Assembly (NCBI GenBank): GCA_902805475.1
Contig: CADCSX010000002.1
Coordinates: 4,148,945-4,212,944 of the forward strand
Direction: 5' to 3'
Source: Entonaema liquescens
Lineage: Eukaryota; Ascomycota; Sordariomycetes; Xylariales; Xylariaceae
DNA length: 64,000 nt
In this document: positions 10,184 through 22,369 of the stretch, one piece after another
How the letters are laid out: the number at the start of each line of letters is the position of its first letter
How positions within the stretch are numbered: the first letter of the stretch is position 1
Program-made: the position numbers and the translations under genes
Notes under the pieces: model-generated
Databases searched by the model: none
Told to the model about the DNA's origin: nothing
Seen by the model: the letters and a program-made list of their open reading frames with translations, nothing else

Positions 10184-13100
10184 CCTGGCGGTCTATGAAT
10201 AAACAGTACCCGATCTGGAAGGCCAAATATTGATTGATTAAACCTTGGTTAACGGATAGGAGCTAAGGGTTAATAGAGGTAACAAGACTCTGTTGAGGGA
10301 CGAGAGAGAATCCGACCAAGTGAAAGGCTGTCAAGACAAATGAACAATATTTATCTGGTGTTGTGCGTTATAGTTGGAAATGGCTGATGGTTAAAAAATG
10401 TCGAATGTTGTGAAAAGAGACTTGTAATTGTAAAGACTTTCTTTTCGTATCAAATGCGCATTGGCCAATGATAAACTGTCTCTGCAGGTTTCGCGACAAT
10501 GCTTTCAGGTTATAGCGTTATGGCGTTATAACGTTATAGCGTTGAAAAGAGCCCGTAATCGAATAGGCGAGTACACGAATAAACGCACGTGGACCCCAGC
10601 TATAAACTGCCTCAGGCAAGGTTGTGAAGCAGGTACGCGAAAGCGACTGCACCCAATTAACTATTGGCTCAAACGAGTTAAGTGCCCAGTGGTGAGGTCC
10701 CTAGTGGAGCGTGTTGTACCGGAGTACACACTAGGTATTGAGTAACGTGACCTCAAAATCGTGTGGTCGGTGCGCCGTAGGAGCTAGACTCCGGGTCTGA
10801 ATAACTTCACCAAGATCGCGCAGAGGTTGCGCAAGCAGCTCGGTGAACCGGACTTTGCCTTGGAAAAAAGGTCGTAACGATGTAGGCGTAGACCCCAAAA
10901 GTTATCGAGTAGGGTGCACCAACTTTTGATGCACAAGATGACGTAAATAAGAGAATGAAAAGGCGCGATAAAGTGATGGATGTAGATGAAATTATCTTGG
11001 GGACATCATCTTTGTTGTGAAGAAAAAGTAGGGGAGAAGGGGGGAGAATTGCGAGTTTTTGGAAGATTGCGGGAGGGATGGGGATGACTACTATTTTTTT
11101 GGAATTGGGAATTATGTATTCTCCAACAAGGCGAGAAAAATCGGGGCCTGGCTAACTAGCTAGAAATGAAAGTTGCGTGGGAAATTTTATTATTAAAAAA
11201 AAATCGAATTAGAAGATCGGAACTAGGTAAGCCTGGGGGTGTCATTGGAACAGCTGGGAATTCAAGGGGAACCGTGACAATTGGGGGGGAAACACATTAG
11301 GCGCATAGGCATCAGATCGCGAATTGTCATCCGACGGGGGTAGAGGTGACTTGGTCTAAGCTTGAAATATGACGATGGGGCCTTTGAATAAATGCATATA
11401 CAAGTACTGGACTGGGGTGTTAAAGGATTAAATGTGAACTAGTCTAGTACTATGTAAGAACATTAAAGGGAAAAAGGGAAAAGAGAGGAAAAAAAAAAAA
11501 AACAAGGAGGGGCGTATGACAGTTCACATTGATGAGGTGTCCCTAGGTTCGGCCCTTTAGCAGGATGTATTCTTAATACTATGGTAGGTAAGTAAACAAC
11601 ATAAAATAAAATAAGAAGGAACCCACCAGGAAGGGGTCTTCGGTACGCTGGAACCTTAGCTAAAAAGGGTAACCGGATGAGAGTTCTAATGTTGAAGGAT
11701 CGGATCGCATAGCCATTCGAGACGAGATACCTCTATTATTTTACCAGTTGGGGGAACAGTCAGATTTCTGACCGCCCGCTTAGAAGGTATAGACTACCTA
11801 ACTAAAAAGTTCCGGGCGTGGCTGGGCATAGGTTCGAGGTACAATCAAACGTCGTATACGGAAAATCAGCTATCTCCAGTTGCTTGCCTACCTAAGTACC
11901 TAGGATTCTGTTGGCACTGGGTCGAATACTGTACCGATAGGGATTGCTCGTTAAGGTAAAGTGTGGGGTTTCATCGGCCGATGCTATCGAATGCTCCGTC
12001 GTTGAAAAGATAGCATAGTTAGGGAGGTATCACCTGCTATCATTAATATGGGAGGTCTCACCTGAAGCAAGCAGTTTAAAGGATATGTGGTCAGGTACAG
12101 CTGCAGAAATGTACTTTCCTTGAATGGGTAGGACCCGGGTTGGATGAGCCGAGCAGTCGGCAAACCTAAAAAAGGCAGGGCGAGTGGGGAACTGCTCAAT
12201 TTCATGCAGCTTTGAGCCTCCAGTCCTCTCCGCCGAACTGCGGATTGAAGAGATACCGCGGGGTACGTACCTACGTTTCAGTCTTAACGTCTTACAGGAC
12301 CCACTACAACGCTTAACGCAAGATAGCCGCGACAATGACAAGGGCCTATTATGTAGGGCCTATTAGGTCATAGGTAGACAACGTAAAAATCTAGCTTACT
12401 AAGATAAACACGCCGAACAGGGATTAGAAAGAACATGCATCACGCCTATTATTAGAATGTCCCTAACTTACATGTACATGATTCTATAAAGGACATGCAT
12501 ATTGCATCAGAATTCTTTCCAATTTTCATTCATGTTCGCAGAGCCTCTTAGACTCCTTTCTATAACGTTAGGAAAGGGACGAATAAAAGCTTGGCATGTG
12601 CATTTTCTTTTTCCTTATAACTATAGGTAATATTCGTCATATACAACTCTAGTCAAGTGGGGGGTTGCGTTGCATGATATAGGTACTTACGTATAAAGAA
12701 ACACGTACCTAGATATATAGATTCTTATCTCCTTGATGAGCATGCGACTTATCGTCTACATATCTCTCATTTTACGACTCATGCATGATTAAGTTCAACT
12801 AGGTGTTGTTATTATTAATCGTACATGTACTATTCTTATGTGTTGGCTCCGAGTTTTGTTTGCCTTTGCGATACCTTTTTAACAGAGAGTATCAGATGGA
12901 AGCATCTTTCACTCTTAGGTACCGACCTACCTATTGGCCTAATCTAAAGTAGCACTTTGTCCTGTTAAGTGAGATAAGTACATATTGATACATCGTTGCC
13001 AAGAGTAAAAATTTAATCCACAACCAACAAATACGTATCTCTTTTAAGTTTCAGCCCAAGTTCCGGTCCAGCTGCATTCAAACGCGGGCCGATGACGTCT

Positions 13101-13360
13101 CATTGGCCCGCTAAGCGGTAGTCCGCGCTTCCTCCTTCTGGAATTTCCAACTCGGACATCACGACGCTAGCGCTGCACTATCCATGCAGCTAATAAACGT
13201 ACCAGCCACAAGCCCAGGCACTCAACTTAGAGGGGCTGAGTGGCTGTTACGTCAACACATCAATTAAAAATATCATTCCAGTCTTGCATCGATTCGACGC
13301 GAACAGAAATTATCCATGCTGTTTTCTCAACCAAGCCGATAAGGATAACCACCACCAGCC
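10184..13360. other. 3.2 kb gene-free interval
   Basis: This lies upstream of both HPC2 (minus) and RBA50 (plus). No frame has convincing coding character. It holds a GTTATAGCGTTATGGCG-type short repeat near 10513-10545, a local structured island at 10760-10870, and homopolymer A tracts near 11495. It is long for this arm, so an unrecognised non-coding RNA or a decayed element is possible. Confidence 0.5.
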
Positions 13361-14710
13361 ATGAACTCTCTCATAACAGATATCCAAGAAAAGGAAGTAG
13401 CCGAGCCCACGGCTCCAAACTTCCCTCAAGTCAAGTCGACTACAACTGGTTTCCCCGAGCATAAGAAGCGAACTCGTATTTCAGCCTTCAAGCAAAAACG
13501 ACAAGCTCCAAAGCCTGAAGAAGACAAGCCGAAAGTGTATACGACAGGATCAAAAGAACCTCTATCCCAACCAAGTCAAAATGCGCGACAAGCAACGAAA
13601 CCAAAGGAGGATTTCAAAGCGAGCGAGCAGCAAAGTATAGATCGCGAAAACAACGACAGGTTGGCATCTATGTCTCCAGAGGAAATTGAGGCGGCCAGAC
13701 AAGAACTCTTCAACGGCCTAGATCCGTCCTTACTTGAGATGCTACTCAAACGCGCCAACTTGGACGAAAGTACCGGACCATCACCTTTCGATCTTCCCGG
13801 CTCTACTTCACATGATACCTTCTCGAATCAAAAACCAACCCAAGATACTCCCGAAATAGTAGTACAAGACACGTCCATACAATCGAGCGGCAATGCAACA
13901 GATAAAATACCCGCAGAGCAGGACGAAGCGGAGTCAACCACTACAAAAGACTCGAAACGCGTACGATGGGCCACCGTAGCGGACGAAGAAGATGAAGAAG
14001 CAATAGTAATACCAGATACAAAACCAACTTCTCCATCACAAGCCCCTCCCAATGACACCACCAACACCACCGACGACCCCGAGCAGACACCAAGCAAGCC
14101 TCACTGGCCTCAACCGCGCCAACCTGGCGACCTCGACCCTCACGACCCAAACTTCCTCCAAAACCTTCACGAGAAGTATTTCCCGAGCCTCCCCGCCGAC
14201 CCCTCCAAACTAGCCTGGATGGCCCCAGTGCCCACGCCCAACTCCCCCGCCGACTACGACAGCCCATACCACCCGCATCAGGACTCCCTGCCCGTGTCGG
14301 CGTTGCGCTTCGACTTCCGCGGCGCGCTCCTCCCCCCACGCATCGCGCGCGCCGTGCCCGTAACTAAAGGCCTGCACCATCACGGCGAAGCCCCCGAGGC
14401 CGCCGGGTACACGGTGCGCGAGCTGGCGCGGCTCTGCCGCAGCGCCGTTCCCGGCCAACGGTGCGTCGCGTACCAGACCCTTGGCCGCATACTATACCGT
14501 CTTGGGCGGGGAGAGTTTGGCGGGGCAGACGATGCTATCGCCCAGGGTATATGGGCGGATGTGGAGGGTGGCGCCGTCGTGCGAAGCTTATACGAGGAGG
14601 CGGGGACCGAAGAAGGACGAGGTCATCGTAGCGCGAGGGTGTTTGCTATAGAAGCGATATGGCTATACGAAAAGGGCGGGTGGAAGGAGCGGTTGCGAAA
14701 GGGCAGATAA
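13361..14710 (+). CDS. RBA50: RPAP1/Rba50-like RNA polymerase II assembly factor
   Basis: RPAP1-family proteins help assemble RNA polymerase II, linking Rpb3 and partner subunits in the cytoplasm. The gene is one uninterrupted 449-residue exon. The N-terminus carries the RPAP1_N-type pattern (ITDIQEKEV, then GFPEHKKRTRISAFKQKRQ, residues 5-50). A second conserved stretch near 105-130 (SPEEIEAARQELFNGLDPSL) matches the helical motif of the family. The C-terminal third has the RPAP1_C core: SALRFDFRGALLP, then YTVRELARLCRSAVPGQRC and TLGRILYRLGRGEFG. The middle is acidic and disordered. The protein is much shorter than metazoan RPAP1, as expected for a fungal Rba50. It converges on VPS74. Confidence 0.87.
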   Translation: MNSLITDIQEKEVAEPTAPNFPQVKSTTTGFPEHKKRTRISAFKQKRQAPKPEEDKPKVYTTGSKEPLSQPSQNARQATKPKEDFKASEQQSIDRENNDRLASMSPEEIEAARQELFNGLDPSLLEMLLKRANLDESTGPSPFDLPGSTSHDTFSNQKPTQDTPEIVVQDTSIQSSGNATDKIPAEQDEAESTTTKDSKRVRWATVADEEDEEAIVIPDTKPTSPSQAPPNDTTNTTDDPEQTPSKPHWPQPRQPGDLDPHDPNFLQNLHEKYFPSLPADPSKLAWMAPVPTPNSPADYDSPYHPHQDSLPVSALRFDFRGALLPPRIARAVPVTKGLHHHGEAPEAAGYTVRELARLCRSAVPGQRCVAYQTLGRILYRLGRGEFGGADDAIAQGIWADVEGGAVVRSLYEEAGTEEGRGHRSARVFAIEAIWLYEKGGWKERLRKGR

Positions 14711-15350
14711 GCATGAACGGAAATCCGATTGGCACATGCGAAGATCATGGTCAGCAATCATGGTCAGATGATTTAAAAATGTATGTAATGATGTAATGAA
14801 GTAAATATGTGCTCAGAAGAGATCGTAATATACCGGCTCTAGTTGCGTGATGGTTAAAAAAAAAAAGACGGTATATATCACGATATCCCGCAAAACATCT
14901 TATAAAGCAAAGCATTAGGAACCAAACGCCAAAGGGGCAAAGAAGAAATCCATGATTTTTAGACTATTACAACATAAAACCGTCGAGAAAAATGACATGA
15001 CCCATTCCTTGCCTGTATCGTGATTGTCTGGCTCTCCTCTTCCCCTATTTTCTCCCCTCGTGGGATTCCTTTTTGAATCCTAGCGAAGAATAGCTCAATC
15101 CGAATGTGCCCCATCCTCGCTCTCCGTGTCATTCGCAGTCCAGTTCCATGGTCACTGTGGCAAACGTCCCTATATCCCACCCCCTTTTTCTAATCTAGAA
15201 GAGCGCTCTCGGCCGCGTCAACACTGTTGGACAATGCCGAATTGGGAATTGGTTTGTGTCGGGAGGGCAGGAAGTGAGGCTAACGAGGTTGGATGCTGGT
15301 CGTATCGTGTGTCGTATAAGTAGAAGGATTAATATGGGCGACCCCAAAGT
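14711..15350. other. Region between convergent RBA50 and VPS74
   Basis: This 640 bp holds the 3' flanks of two convergent genes. It includes an A-rich tract near 14857-14866. No gene is seen. Confidence 0.5.
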
Positions 15351-16590
15351 CTATAGAAGCGAATCGAGGCGAGTAAAAACGCTCAGACAGGCGGCAACAA
15401 CCTCAAGCTGAAGCTCCTTATCTTTAGCATTGTTGATTTCCTAGGAATCAGTCAGCACTCCGTATCGGTGTATCCTTAGGGAATCTTACCTCGGATATGA
15501 CCTGCGGTAAGTTAGCCCCAATGCCAGTAGAGCTTGTCTTCCTTCCAAACGGCCACTGGGAGTACTCGGCGAGTAACTCGTCGGTCTGGGTGAAAGCCCT
15601 CTCCCGAGCTTCGTGACCCAGCGTGCTCAAGGCATTCTCCAAGACATTAGCGGCGTACGCAGCGCAAACCATCGAGATGGTTCGGATGTAACGGAACTCG
15701 AGGTTTTCGGGCAAGAATTGGGACGCAGGCAAAACGACAGTTCGCTGAGTCAGAACGTTCCTAACGCGCCGTCGGATCTCATCTTTCGCGCCGCCGTCAG
15801 CTACGGGATGGGTTGCCATATCGAATAGCAAGAAGTTGCGCTTCTCGGTGCGTAGGATGCCTTTATCGACAAGACCCTTGCATAGTCGCTCACGGACTTG
15901 CTTTAGTTGATAGCCGATCTTCATCAGGTTCCAGGTTTCGCCTGCTCGTAAATAGTCGCGGTCAGCAAGCCGACAGTGTAGGACACGTTGCGCATGGGCC
16001 ATAGCATACCGCTCATCAAGTCGATCCACGAGCTCACGCTCATCTTCTCGCTCTGCTTCATCATCTTCAGAGCTTCGTCTAGCAGTACCTCACCCGTAAG
16101 AGTGTCGTCGATGACTTCGATTACCCGGTCTGAGAGGGGAAATCGCCGCCTAGAGGGATCCTTCTGCATACTAATGCGGCCGCGGAAGGCCAACTCGAGG
16201 ACGATACAACCACGTAATGCATAGCTGATATTATCATTCCAAAACGAGAGGTAGCCCTGTCAAATCGCGGTCAGCACCAATAGCAAGCCTCGAACAGCTC
16301 GTAATAGATTGAGGTTTAACCGGAATTCATCACCATACCTGCTTATCCTTGAGCCCCAACAATATAATCTCCTCCATCAACGTCAATTTGGGCTGTTTGC
16401 TTCGCTCGGCGCTTTCGCTGATATCGCGCGGGTCGAATGCAATTTTGTGACCGTTCTCGCTGTTCTCGTAACTCGTCTCAGGGGCGCTGTCGCGTACGTT
16501 TGAGGAAGAGTTTGACCGATTGATTCCATTGCTATCATCGGCGGCGGTACCACCGCCAGCTCCTCGACGTCTCGTCAATCCCGACGACAT
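15351..16590 (-). CDS. VPS74: Vps74/GOLPH3 Golgi phosphatidylinositol-4-phosphate binding protein
   Basis: Peripheral Golgi protein that binds PI4P and retains glycosyltransferases by linking their tails to COPI. Exons are 16590-16339, 16256-16010, 15941-15490 and 15440-15351, giving 346 aa. The join SGETWNLMKIGYQLKQVRERL crosses intron 2, and the last exon supplies the conserved tail VVAACLSVFTRLDSLL. Other family segments are LTLMEEIILLGLKDKQGYLS, RGCIVLELAFRGRI, EKRNFLLFDMATHPV, VLTQRTVVLPASQF and EARERAFTQTDELLAEYSQW. The N-terminal 60 residues are disordered, with an RRRG motif near the start; basic N-terminal residues are used for COPI binding in the family. The gene appears intact. Confidence 0.95.
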
Positions 16591-17982
16591 ATTATTGGGT
16601 AATGTTGTCCTCCTTCGATATTATGGGATGATTCGTCGTAGGTCGTCGTGGCTTTGAAAGTAATCGAAATCGTCGCGTGAGATAAACGATCCTAAAAATA
16701 GACCGAGTCCCCTACTAAAAAATTATCGGGCCTTGGCCTTTAGGGACGGTGGTTGGTGCTGAAGGTTGTTTAATTGGGAAGCACCAATGTTTATTATGAA
16801 TAGGATGCTCTCGCGGAATTATTTTTTTCAAACTCCTTTCCTCACGATCCCTGGCGTACGGTCGCAGTAGGAGGCTGACTTAAAGGTGGATCTGGCGTTA
16901 AGCGTTAATCAATAGTGATGTCCTTATCCCCCAAAACTCAAGCCACGGGGTCTTCTGTAATCTGTGATCTGTAATCTGTAATGGGGGACCCGAAATTATC
17001 CCTTGGTAAATTGATCAAACGGAGCGGTAACTAAAGCTCGCTAGGCTCACTAGGGTCCGGGTAAGGATCTGAAAGGGCCAGCTTGCGACCAAGCAACTCG
17101 GGGTGCTCGATCTCTCTCGTCTTTGACCGATCTAACCTTTTTTCTCCCCTCGTGGTCAGTTAAGGAACTTTGCTTGGGATAAAGAAAGATTAACTAGGAA
17201 TACAAAAAGTACAAATTAAAATTCGGTAGTGTAAAGTAAATAACCGTTGTGTGAACATCTACCTAGCTTCATCACATCCGACTTTTAGTGAGTTCTACCA
17301 TTTCAACCTGCTCATTGAAATGGTTCATTGAAATTCATTGAAATTCATTGAATGGTGCATCGATTTTCTTGCGCACTCGGCGCCGCAGGTCTAGTCCAAT
17401 TTAAGTGCCCATCCTTGCCATAAATTGTTCTTGAGACGCATGCACTGCCACATATACCGTAAAAATAGGTGTCTCAAATGGAGACTCAGCCACATCTAGT
17501 ATGTGTTTAACCGTGATCTTCTAAAACGGCCTAAACAGGTGTAACCTTTAAAATGTTTAACTCGATTAGTTATAGATGACACAACTATAAGTTTGAATTC
17601 AGTAATATCAGTTAATCATCCTAGGTACTTCCTAGTAAACTCAAATATAGAAACATACCCTACCTATGTAGTCAGAATTTATAGTTACCATGATTTATGG
17701 TCGGCATATGAAGACCTAAGCCTGGGGTGCCCAAATCTTCAATGACCAGCACATATTGAACCAAGAGGGCTCTAAAGTCAGCATACCCAAATAGCGACAT
17801 ATTCACCTTTACCACTAGATGTAAAGCATAAAGTTACCTAAGCAAGCCTCTATCACGTCCGCATACCTATATACCCCATACCAACTATACAGAACCCATT
17901 ACGGCCTAACCCTAGATCCCCTATAGTTGCTATACCCTCTAGAATTAAATAATAATAATAATAAAAATTAAAAAAAAGCGTT
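16591..17982. other. Intergenic region, no gene seen
   Basis: This 1.4 kb lies between the VPS74 start and the 3' end of the alcohol dehydrogenase. Short direct repeats occur (ATTCATTGAA around 17326-17352, and ATCTGTAATCTGTA near 16968-16982). No coding or RNA gene is recognised. Confidence 0.5.
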
Positions 17983-19207
17983 TTAACTTCCAAAAGCCTT
18001 GTCGTAGTCAACCAGGGTAAATCTATACCTCACATCATTCTTATTCACCCTGTCAATTGCCTCGGCCACGCCCTTCTCCGACACCGGTATCGTCTCCACC
18101 ATCGGGAAGAGCTTCTTCTCCGCGGCCAGCTTCAACATGGCAAGACACTCCGGCCGAGACCCTATATGGCTGCCGCCCATGCTCGACCCGTTCGCCATGA
18201 AGATCTTGGGCGTGACCCCCTGAAGCGGCTCGTCCGGCAGTCCAACCTGGTGGAACTGGCACCCGACCTTCAGGATCGACTGGTACGCAGTCAGGTCGAA
18301 CTTGTTCGTCATATCCGCCGTGTTCAGCACGAAGTCGAACGTGAACGCCAACGGCTTCTCCCAGTCTTTCTCCCCACTGCTAACGAAGTGCTTCGCGCCC
18401 AACTTCAACGCGTCGTCTTTCTTATTCGGCGAGTGAGAAATCACCGTCACTTCTGCACCTAGCGCGTTCGCCCACATCACGGCGAAGTGGCCTAGTCCGC
18501 CGAGCCCAACTATCGCAACCTTTTTCCCGGGACCGGTGCCGGCTCGCACCAGAGGAGACCACACCGTTAGCCCGGCGCAAAGCATCGGCGCGGCGAGGTG
18601 CGATGGGATGGCGTCGGGAATTGGGAAGACAAAATACTCGTGCGCACGGATATGTGACGAAAAGCCCCCTTGGGTGATCGTCTCGTTGGAGTCAGCCTCT
18701 TTCGGGTAAGGAGCGCCATAGGTATCTGTCTCCATGTTCAATATTACACTCGCTTATCCGAATCATACAGTTCTTAGGTACTCACCAACTTGACTCGGGC
18801 AGTAATTCTCGTTGTCATTCTTGCACTGCACGCACTTCAAGCACGACCAGATCTGAGCGCCAACACCGACACGATCTCCCACTTTAACGTCCTTGACTTT
18901 GGACCCGACCTTAACCGCCTTGCCTACAACCTCGTGCCCGACACACAGCGGAGTCGGGGCGTCGCCCCATCCGCCGGTGACGGTGTGCACGTCCGAGCCG
19001 CAGACACCGCAGCACTCAATCTTGATATCGATGTCATTGTCGCCGAAGACCTTTGGTTTGAACTAGAGGACTAGGTTAGAGTCACGTCTTATGTTTTGAA
19101 GAATTGTTTCGGGTGTGTGTGAGACGACATACAGATTGTCTCTTAAAGTCCTTATATTTACCAAGCTCGGTAATCATAAAACCTTCAAACTCGTCAGGGT
19201 AAGGCAT
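17983..19207 (-). CDS. NADP-dependent zinc alcohol dehydrogenase, Adh6/cinnamyl-alcohol-dehydrogenase type
   Basis: Medium-chain dehydrogenase expected to interconvert aldehydes and alcohols with NADP(H). Exons are 19207-19133, 19062-18786 and 18725-17983, giving 364 aa, the usual length. The start MPYPDEFEGFMI and the exon joins QSFKPKVFGDND and SQVDTYGAPYP read smoothly. Catalytic-zinc ligands lie in CCGVCGSDVHT and GHEVVG. The structural zinc site is the Cys cluster in WSCLKCVQCKNDNENYC. The Rossmann loop is VGLGGLGHFAV, and the following VISHSPNKKDDALKLGA matches the NADP-preferring Adh6 group. No breaks are seen. Physiological substrate is unknown; Adh6-like enzymes often detoxify aromatic aldehydes. 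Confidence 0.92.
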
Positions 19208-20086
19208 CTCGGCGACTGTCTTCGACTCTGAACTATTCGCAGGTATACTGTGTCACTTAATTAAAACGGCTACGAACCAAGTTCTCAAGGGGATTGAAAA
19301 ATAACTATCGAGGAAGAAAAGCATTGTGTGATACTTATACCAACAAAATAAACAGCATGGCAACATGCGAAGCGAAACGCTAATTCCTGTTCATTGCTAT
19401 ATGACGAAATAGACAAGCAATTGCGGTACTATAACTAAGAACTCCATGGAACAGAACACTCCGAGTAGTGACGTATGTGAAGAATTAGCTTCCGTATTTT
19501 TTTTTGCTATTTCACCGCCACTTATTACTGCCCGATATCTATGACGATGAGAATATGCGGTAATTTCTGCGCAGGAGCCAACTCCCAACGGATATAGGCC
19601 TTGTACAAGTTGGGATTTTGGAAAGAAGGTATTCACATGTGCCGAATATTGGAAGATGTTTAATTAGTTGCGGTTTAGTTAAATGGCCGTCAAGGTACAT
19701 GTCCAATTCTCAAAAAGAAAAAAAAAAAAAAAAAAAAAAAAACCGGCGACTAGAAGACCCAATAAAGAACTACTTGACCCTTATTAGGATAAATTTGAGC
19801 TTACCTAAGATTGTGATTGGCTCCTCAACAACATATATTTCTCCCATACCCCTTTTCTACTAATTGCATTAAGATCCCGCACGTTTTATGAGGTGCCTAT
19901 GATATCCATAATACGTGGGCTTCAAATGCTGCAGAGGGGAATGCCATCTTGACAGATTATTAATTCAACTCATTGCATTAACCAGTAATCTCTACTTGGT
20001 AACGGGCTCGGCAAATATTAATAGCTATATACACGACCATCAATAAGGAAAGCTTATGAATCACAGCGGGGTATCAAGCATCAATA
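19208..20086. other. Intergenic region with a long A tract
   Basis: This lies between the ADH start and the 3' end of the Zn2Cys6 regulator. It contains an uninterrupted run of about 25 A at 19718-19742, a place where assembly length is unreliable. No gene is seen. Confidence 0.55.
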
Positions 20087-22369
20087 CTAGTAGCCGTCCC
20101 CGAGGAATCCACCGCTCGACATAAATCGATGCTGATATTCCTTCAAACTGGACCAATTCCGCAGTTCCTCTTCCTCATCTTGCGTCGTCATCGTCACGGC
20201 ACGAGGCGTAGCTCCCATCTTCTCCAGCTTCATAAGTATAGCTAGGAAGCCGCTGAGATATTCCTGGGCCTTAGCCACGGCAAGTCCCTTGCCTTCTGGA
20301 TCTATATCTAATAGCGTACTGGCGACCTGACGAATCTTGTTGATAAGTGAGCATCCATTCGGTTCCATGTTACGTTGGCTAATGGAAGTCAACACGGTGA
20401 CAAGATTCTGAACGATTAGTTCTCGTTCCTTCTCCATCATATCGTCTCGGTCATCCTTATCCTCCGTCTTCGCCCTCTCAGCGAAATTAGGATCCGCGCG
20501 GCGTGCGTTTCGGAGGTTGAGATACCGTTCTACAAAATACGAACGCGTAGCTAGCTGTGACATTTGTATATTTGCCTTCTGGATCTCGAATTGGAGGTGA
20601 CGCCGGCGCACAGGTTGCTCAGCAAGCACACGTCGCAAGTCGTTAGCCGGCTGTGTGGCAGGAATGGCAGGCGGGTAGTATTCCAAGTCCCAATCGTCAA
20701 ACCCCATAGTGTGATTTTGAAGCTGTTGGAGATTGTCCGTCTTTACCTGGAGCTCGGGAGGAAGGTCCTCAGCAGACTGCTTCGCGCTCGCGAGCCCGTT
20801 ACTGAGGATATTCTTCTGCGCAGTCCAATCAAAGAAGTTGATTCCGTAGCACATATCAACGCCAACAAGTTCGTTCATGGTCATGTATACACGAATGTTG
20901 CGATTAAATCCAGTAATTAAAGAGATGGTATCCTCCGGTTGGGGGAGAATCTGTTCTGAGAATATGTATTCATCGTCAACTTCCACGGGTTGCTCGGGGT
21001 AAGGCTCCTGGGAAGTAGGTGGAGGTAATGGTATTTCATTGATGGATACTCCTAATTGGGTCATGGATCTGCGTTAAGATTAGCTCAAAAGCACACATTA
21101 CACTACGGCATAGGGAAATCTCACCTGACGCCAGCGACCATAACCCAGAAGATGCGCTTGCCAATTTGGTCCTTGATGTGGTCGACAGGCTTACCAGGCG
21201 AGGCGTTAAGCGTTAGCGCAAGGCCGGGCATAAGCTCCTCTACGGTGGATAGAGCTCTGGGCCGGCGGGCGGCAAGCTCTCTGCAGAATGTCATAGTCTC
21301 CGTCAGGAAGCGCTTGCACATCCTCCACTGCAGCGTATGCGCACACGCATAACCTAAGAAATAGCTGGTGGCAGCGTCGTCGGGAGTCATCTCGTCTTTC
21401 ATCATGAAGCGGGTACCTCGGGCTTCCAGAGCAATAGTCCGGCAGTGGTCGATCATGGCAATGGCCGAGGGAAGAGCCCAGTGCTGTGCTGGGCTTTGAG
21501 ATGCGATCTCGCGCTTCTGGGAAAAGATGCTACCAACACGCCCACCATGCTGGCTAGCAATGCTAAGAACTCGCCGCTAGACCGGTCCATACGGTTGGCG
21601 AAGGCGGTACGAAAGGATGGCTGGTGAGGGAAGGGCATTAGAGGATGTATATAAGTGAAAAAGTCGTCAACTAGAAGCTCTAGAATAGGCCACGGCGCGA
21701 TCGTCTCGGCATCCAGACCGACGGGGGCATTGTGCGTCGCAATAGAAACTAAGGTTTCGGCGGCATGATGAGGGGCTGGTGAGATATCTTCATTCCGGGA
21801 TCGTTTCGCAGCCCTAGCCGCCTCGGCATGCTTATTAGGCGGCCCACGCCGCTTCATCTCTCTGTTGAAGGTACACTCGACCTGAAGATCCGAGCACGGC
21901 TTACAGGGCGGACCACTTTCGTCGCACTGAATTCGTGCTTTTAGTAGATTATTCAACCAAGCAGGCGCATAGGGGGAAGGGAATAAAGGGACCGATTACA
22001 TACCTTAACCTTTCGCTGACTGCACATGTCACAGGCACGCCGAAGTCGAGTTACCTTGTGGGTCGAGGGCGTCACAGATATAGGAGTCGTAGCCGTCGGC
22101 TGTACGAGAGGGGGGGAGAATGGCGTAGCGTCCATCTGCAAGGTAGCAGATTGCGCATACTGCTGGGCTAACTCGGCGGCATCGGGGGCGTTGGAAGCCG
22201 CAGATGCAGCTTGCAAGACTTGAAGCCCATGATGCGCGACAGTACTGGCAGCCACAGGCGACGGAAGGCCATCGTAGTCTTGAAGCGGTTGGTGGTGGTG
22301 CGACGGCGTTGTTGGTTGAGGAACCTGACCCGATTCAGTAGGCTCGGAGGGTTCTGGGTATGATGCCAT
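20087..22369 (-). CDS. Zn2Cys6 fungal transcription regulator (frame broken once)
   Basis: Nuclear DNA-binding regulator with a Gal4-type zinc cluster. Exons are 22369-22004, 21926-21125 and 21068-20087. The zinc cluster spans intron 1: RRACDMCSQRKVK joins CDESGPPCKPCSDLQVECTF, giving all six cysteines, followed by a basic linker REMKRRGPPNKHAEAA. The middle region resembles the fungal-specific TF domain (LLVDDFFTYIHPLMPFPHQPSF, then CAHTLQWRMCKRFLTETM and QIGKRIFWVMVAGVRS). The C-terminal third is alpha-helical and charged. The frame breaks at 21469-21471: one more C in the C run (GGG on plus) joins GLFP to SAIAMIDHCRTIALEARG and gives 716 aa. Target genes cannot be told from sequence. Confidence 0.88.

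Noticed and set aside
11820..11860. Possible tRNA T-arm (GGTTCGAGGTAC)
   Set aside because: No acceptor, D or anticodon arms can be paired around it. No tRNA or rRNA gene is supported anywhere in the window.
15924..16029. Frameshift in VPS74 between two overlapping frames
   Set aside because: A normal intron (16009-15942, GTATGC to GAGCAG) joins SG to ETWNLMKIGY exactly, so no frameshift is needed.
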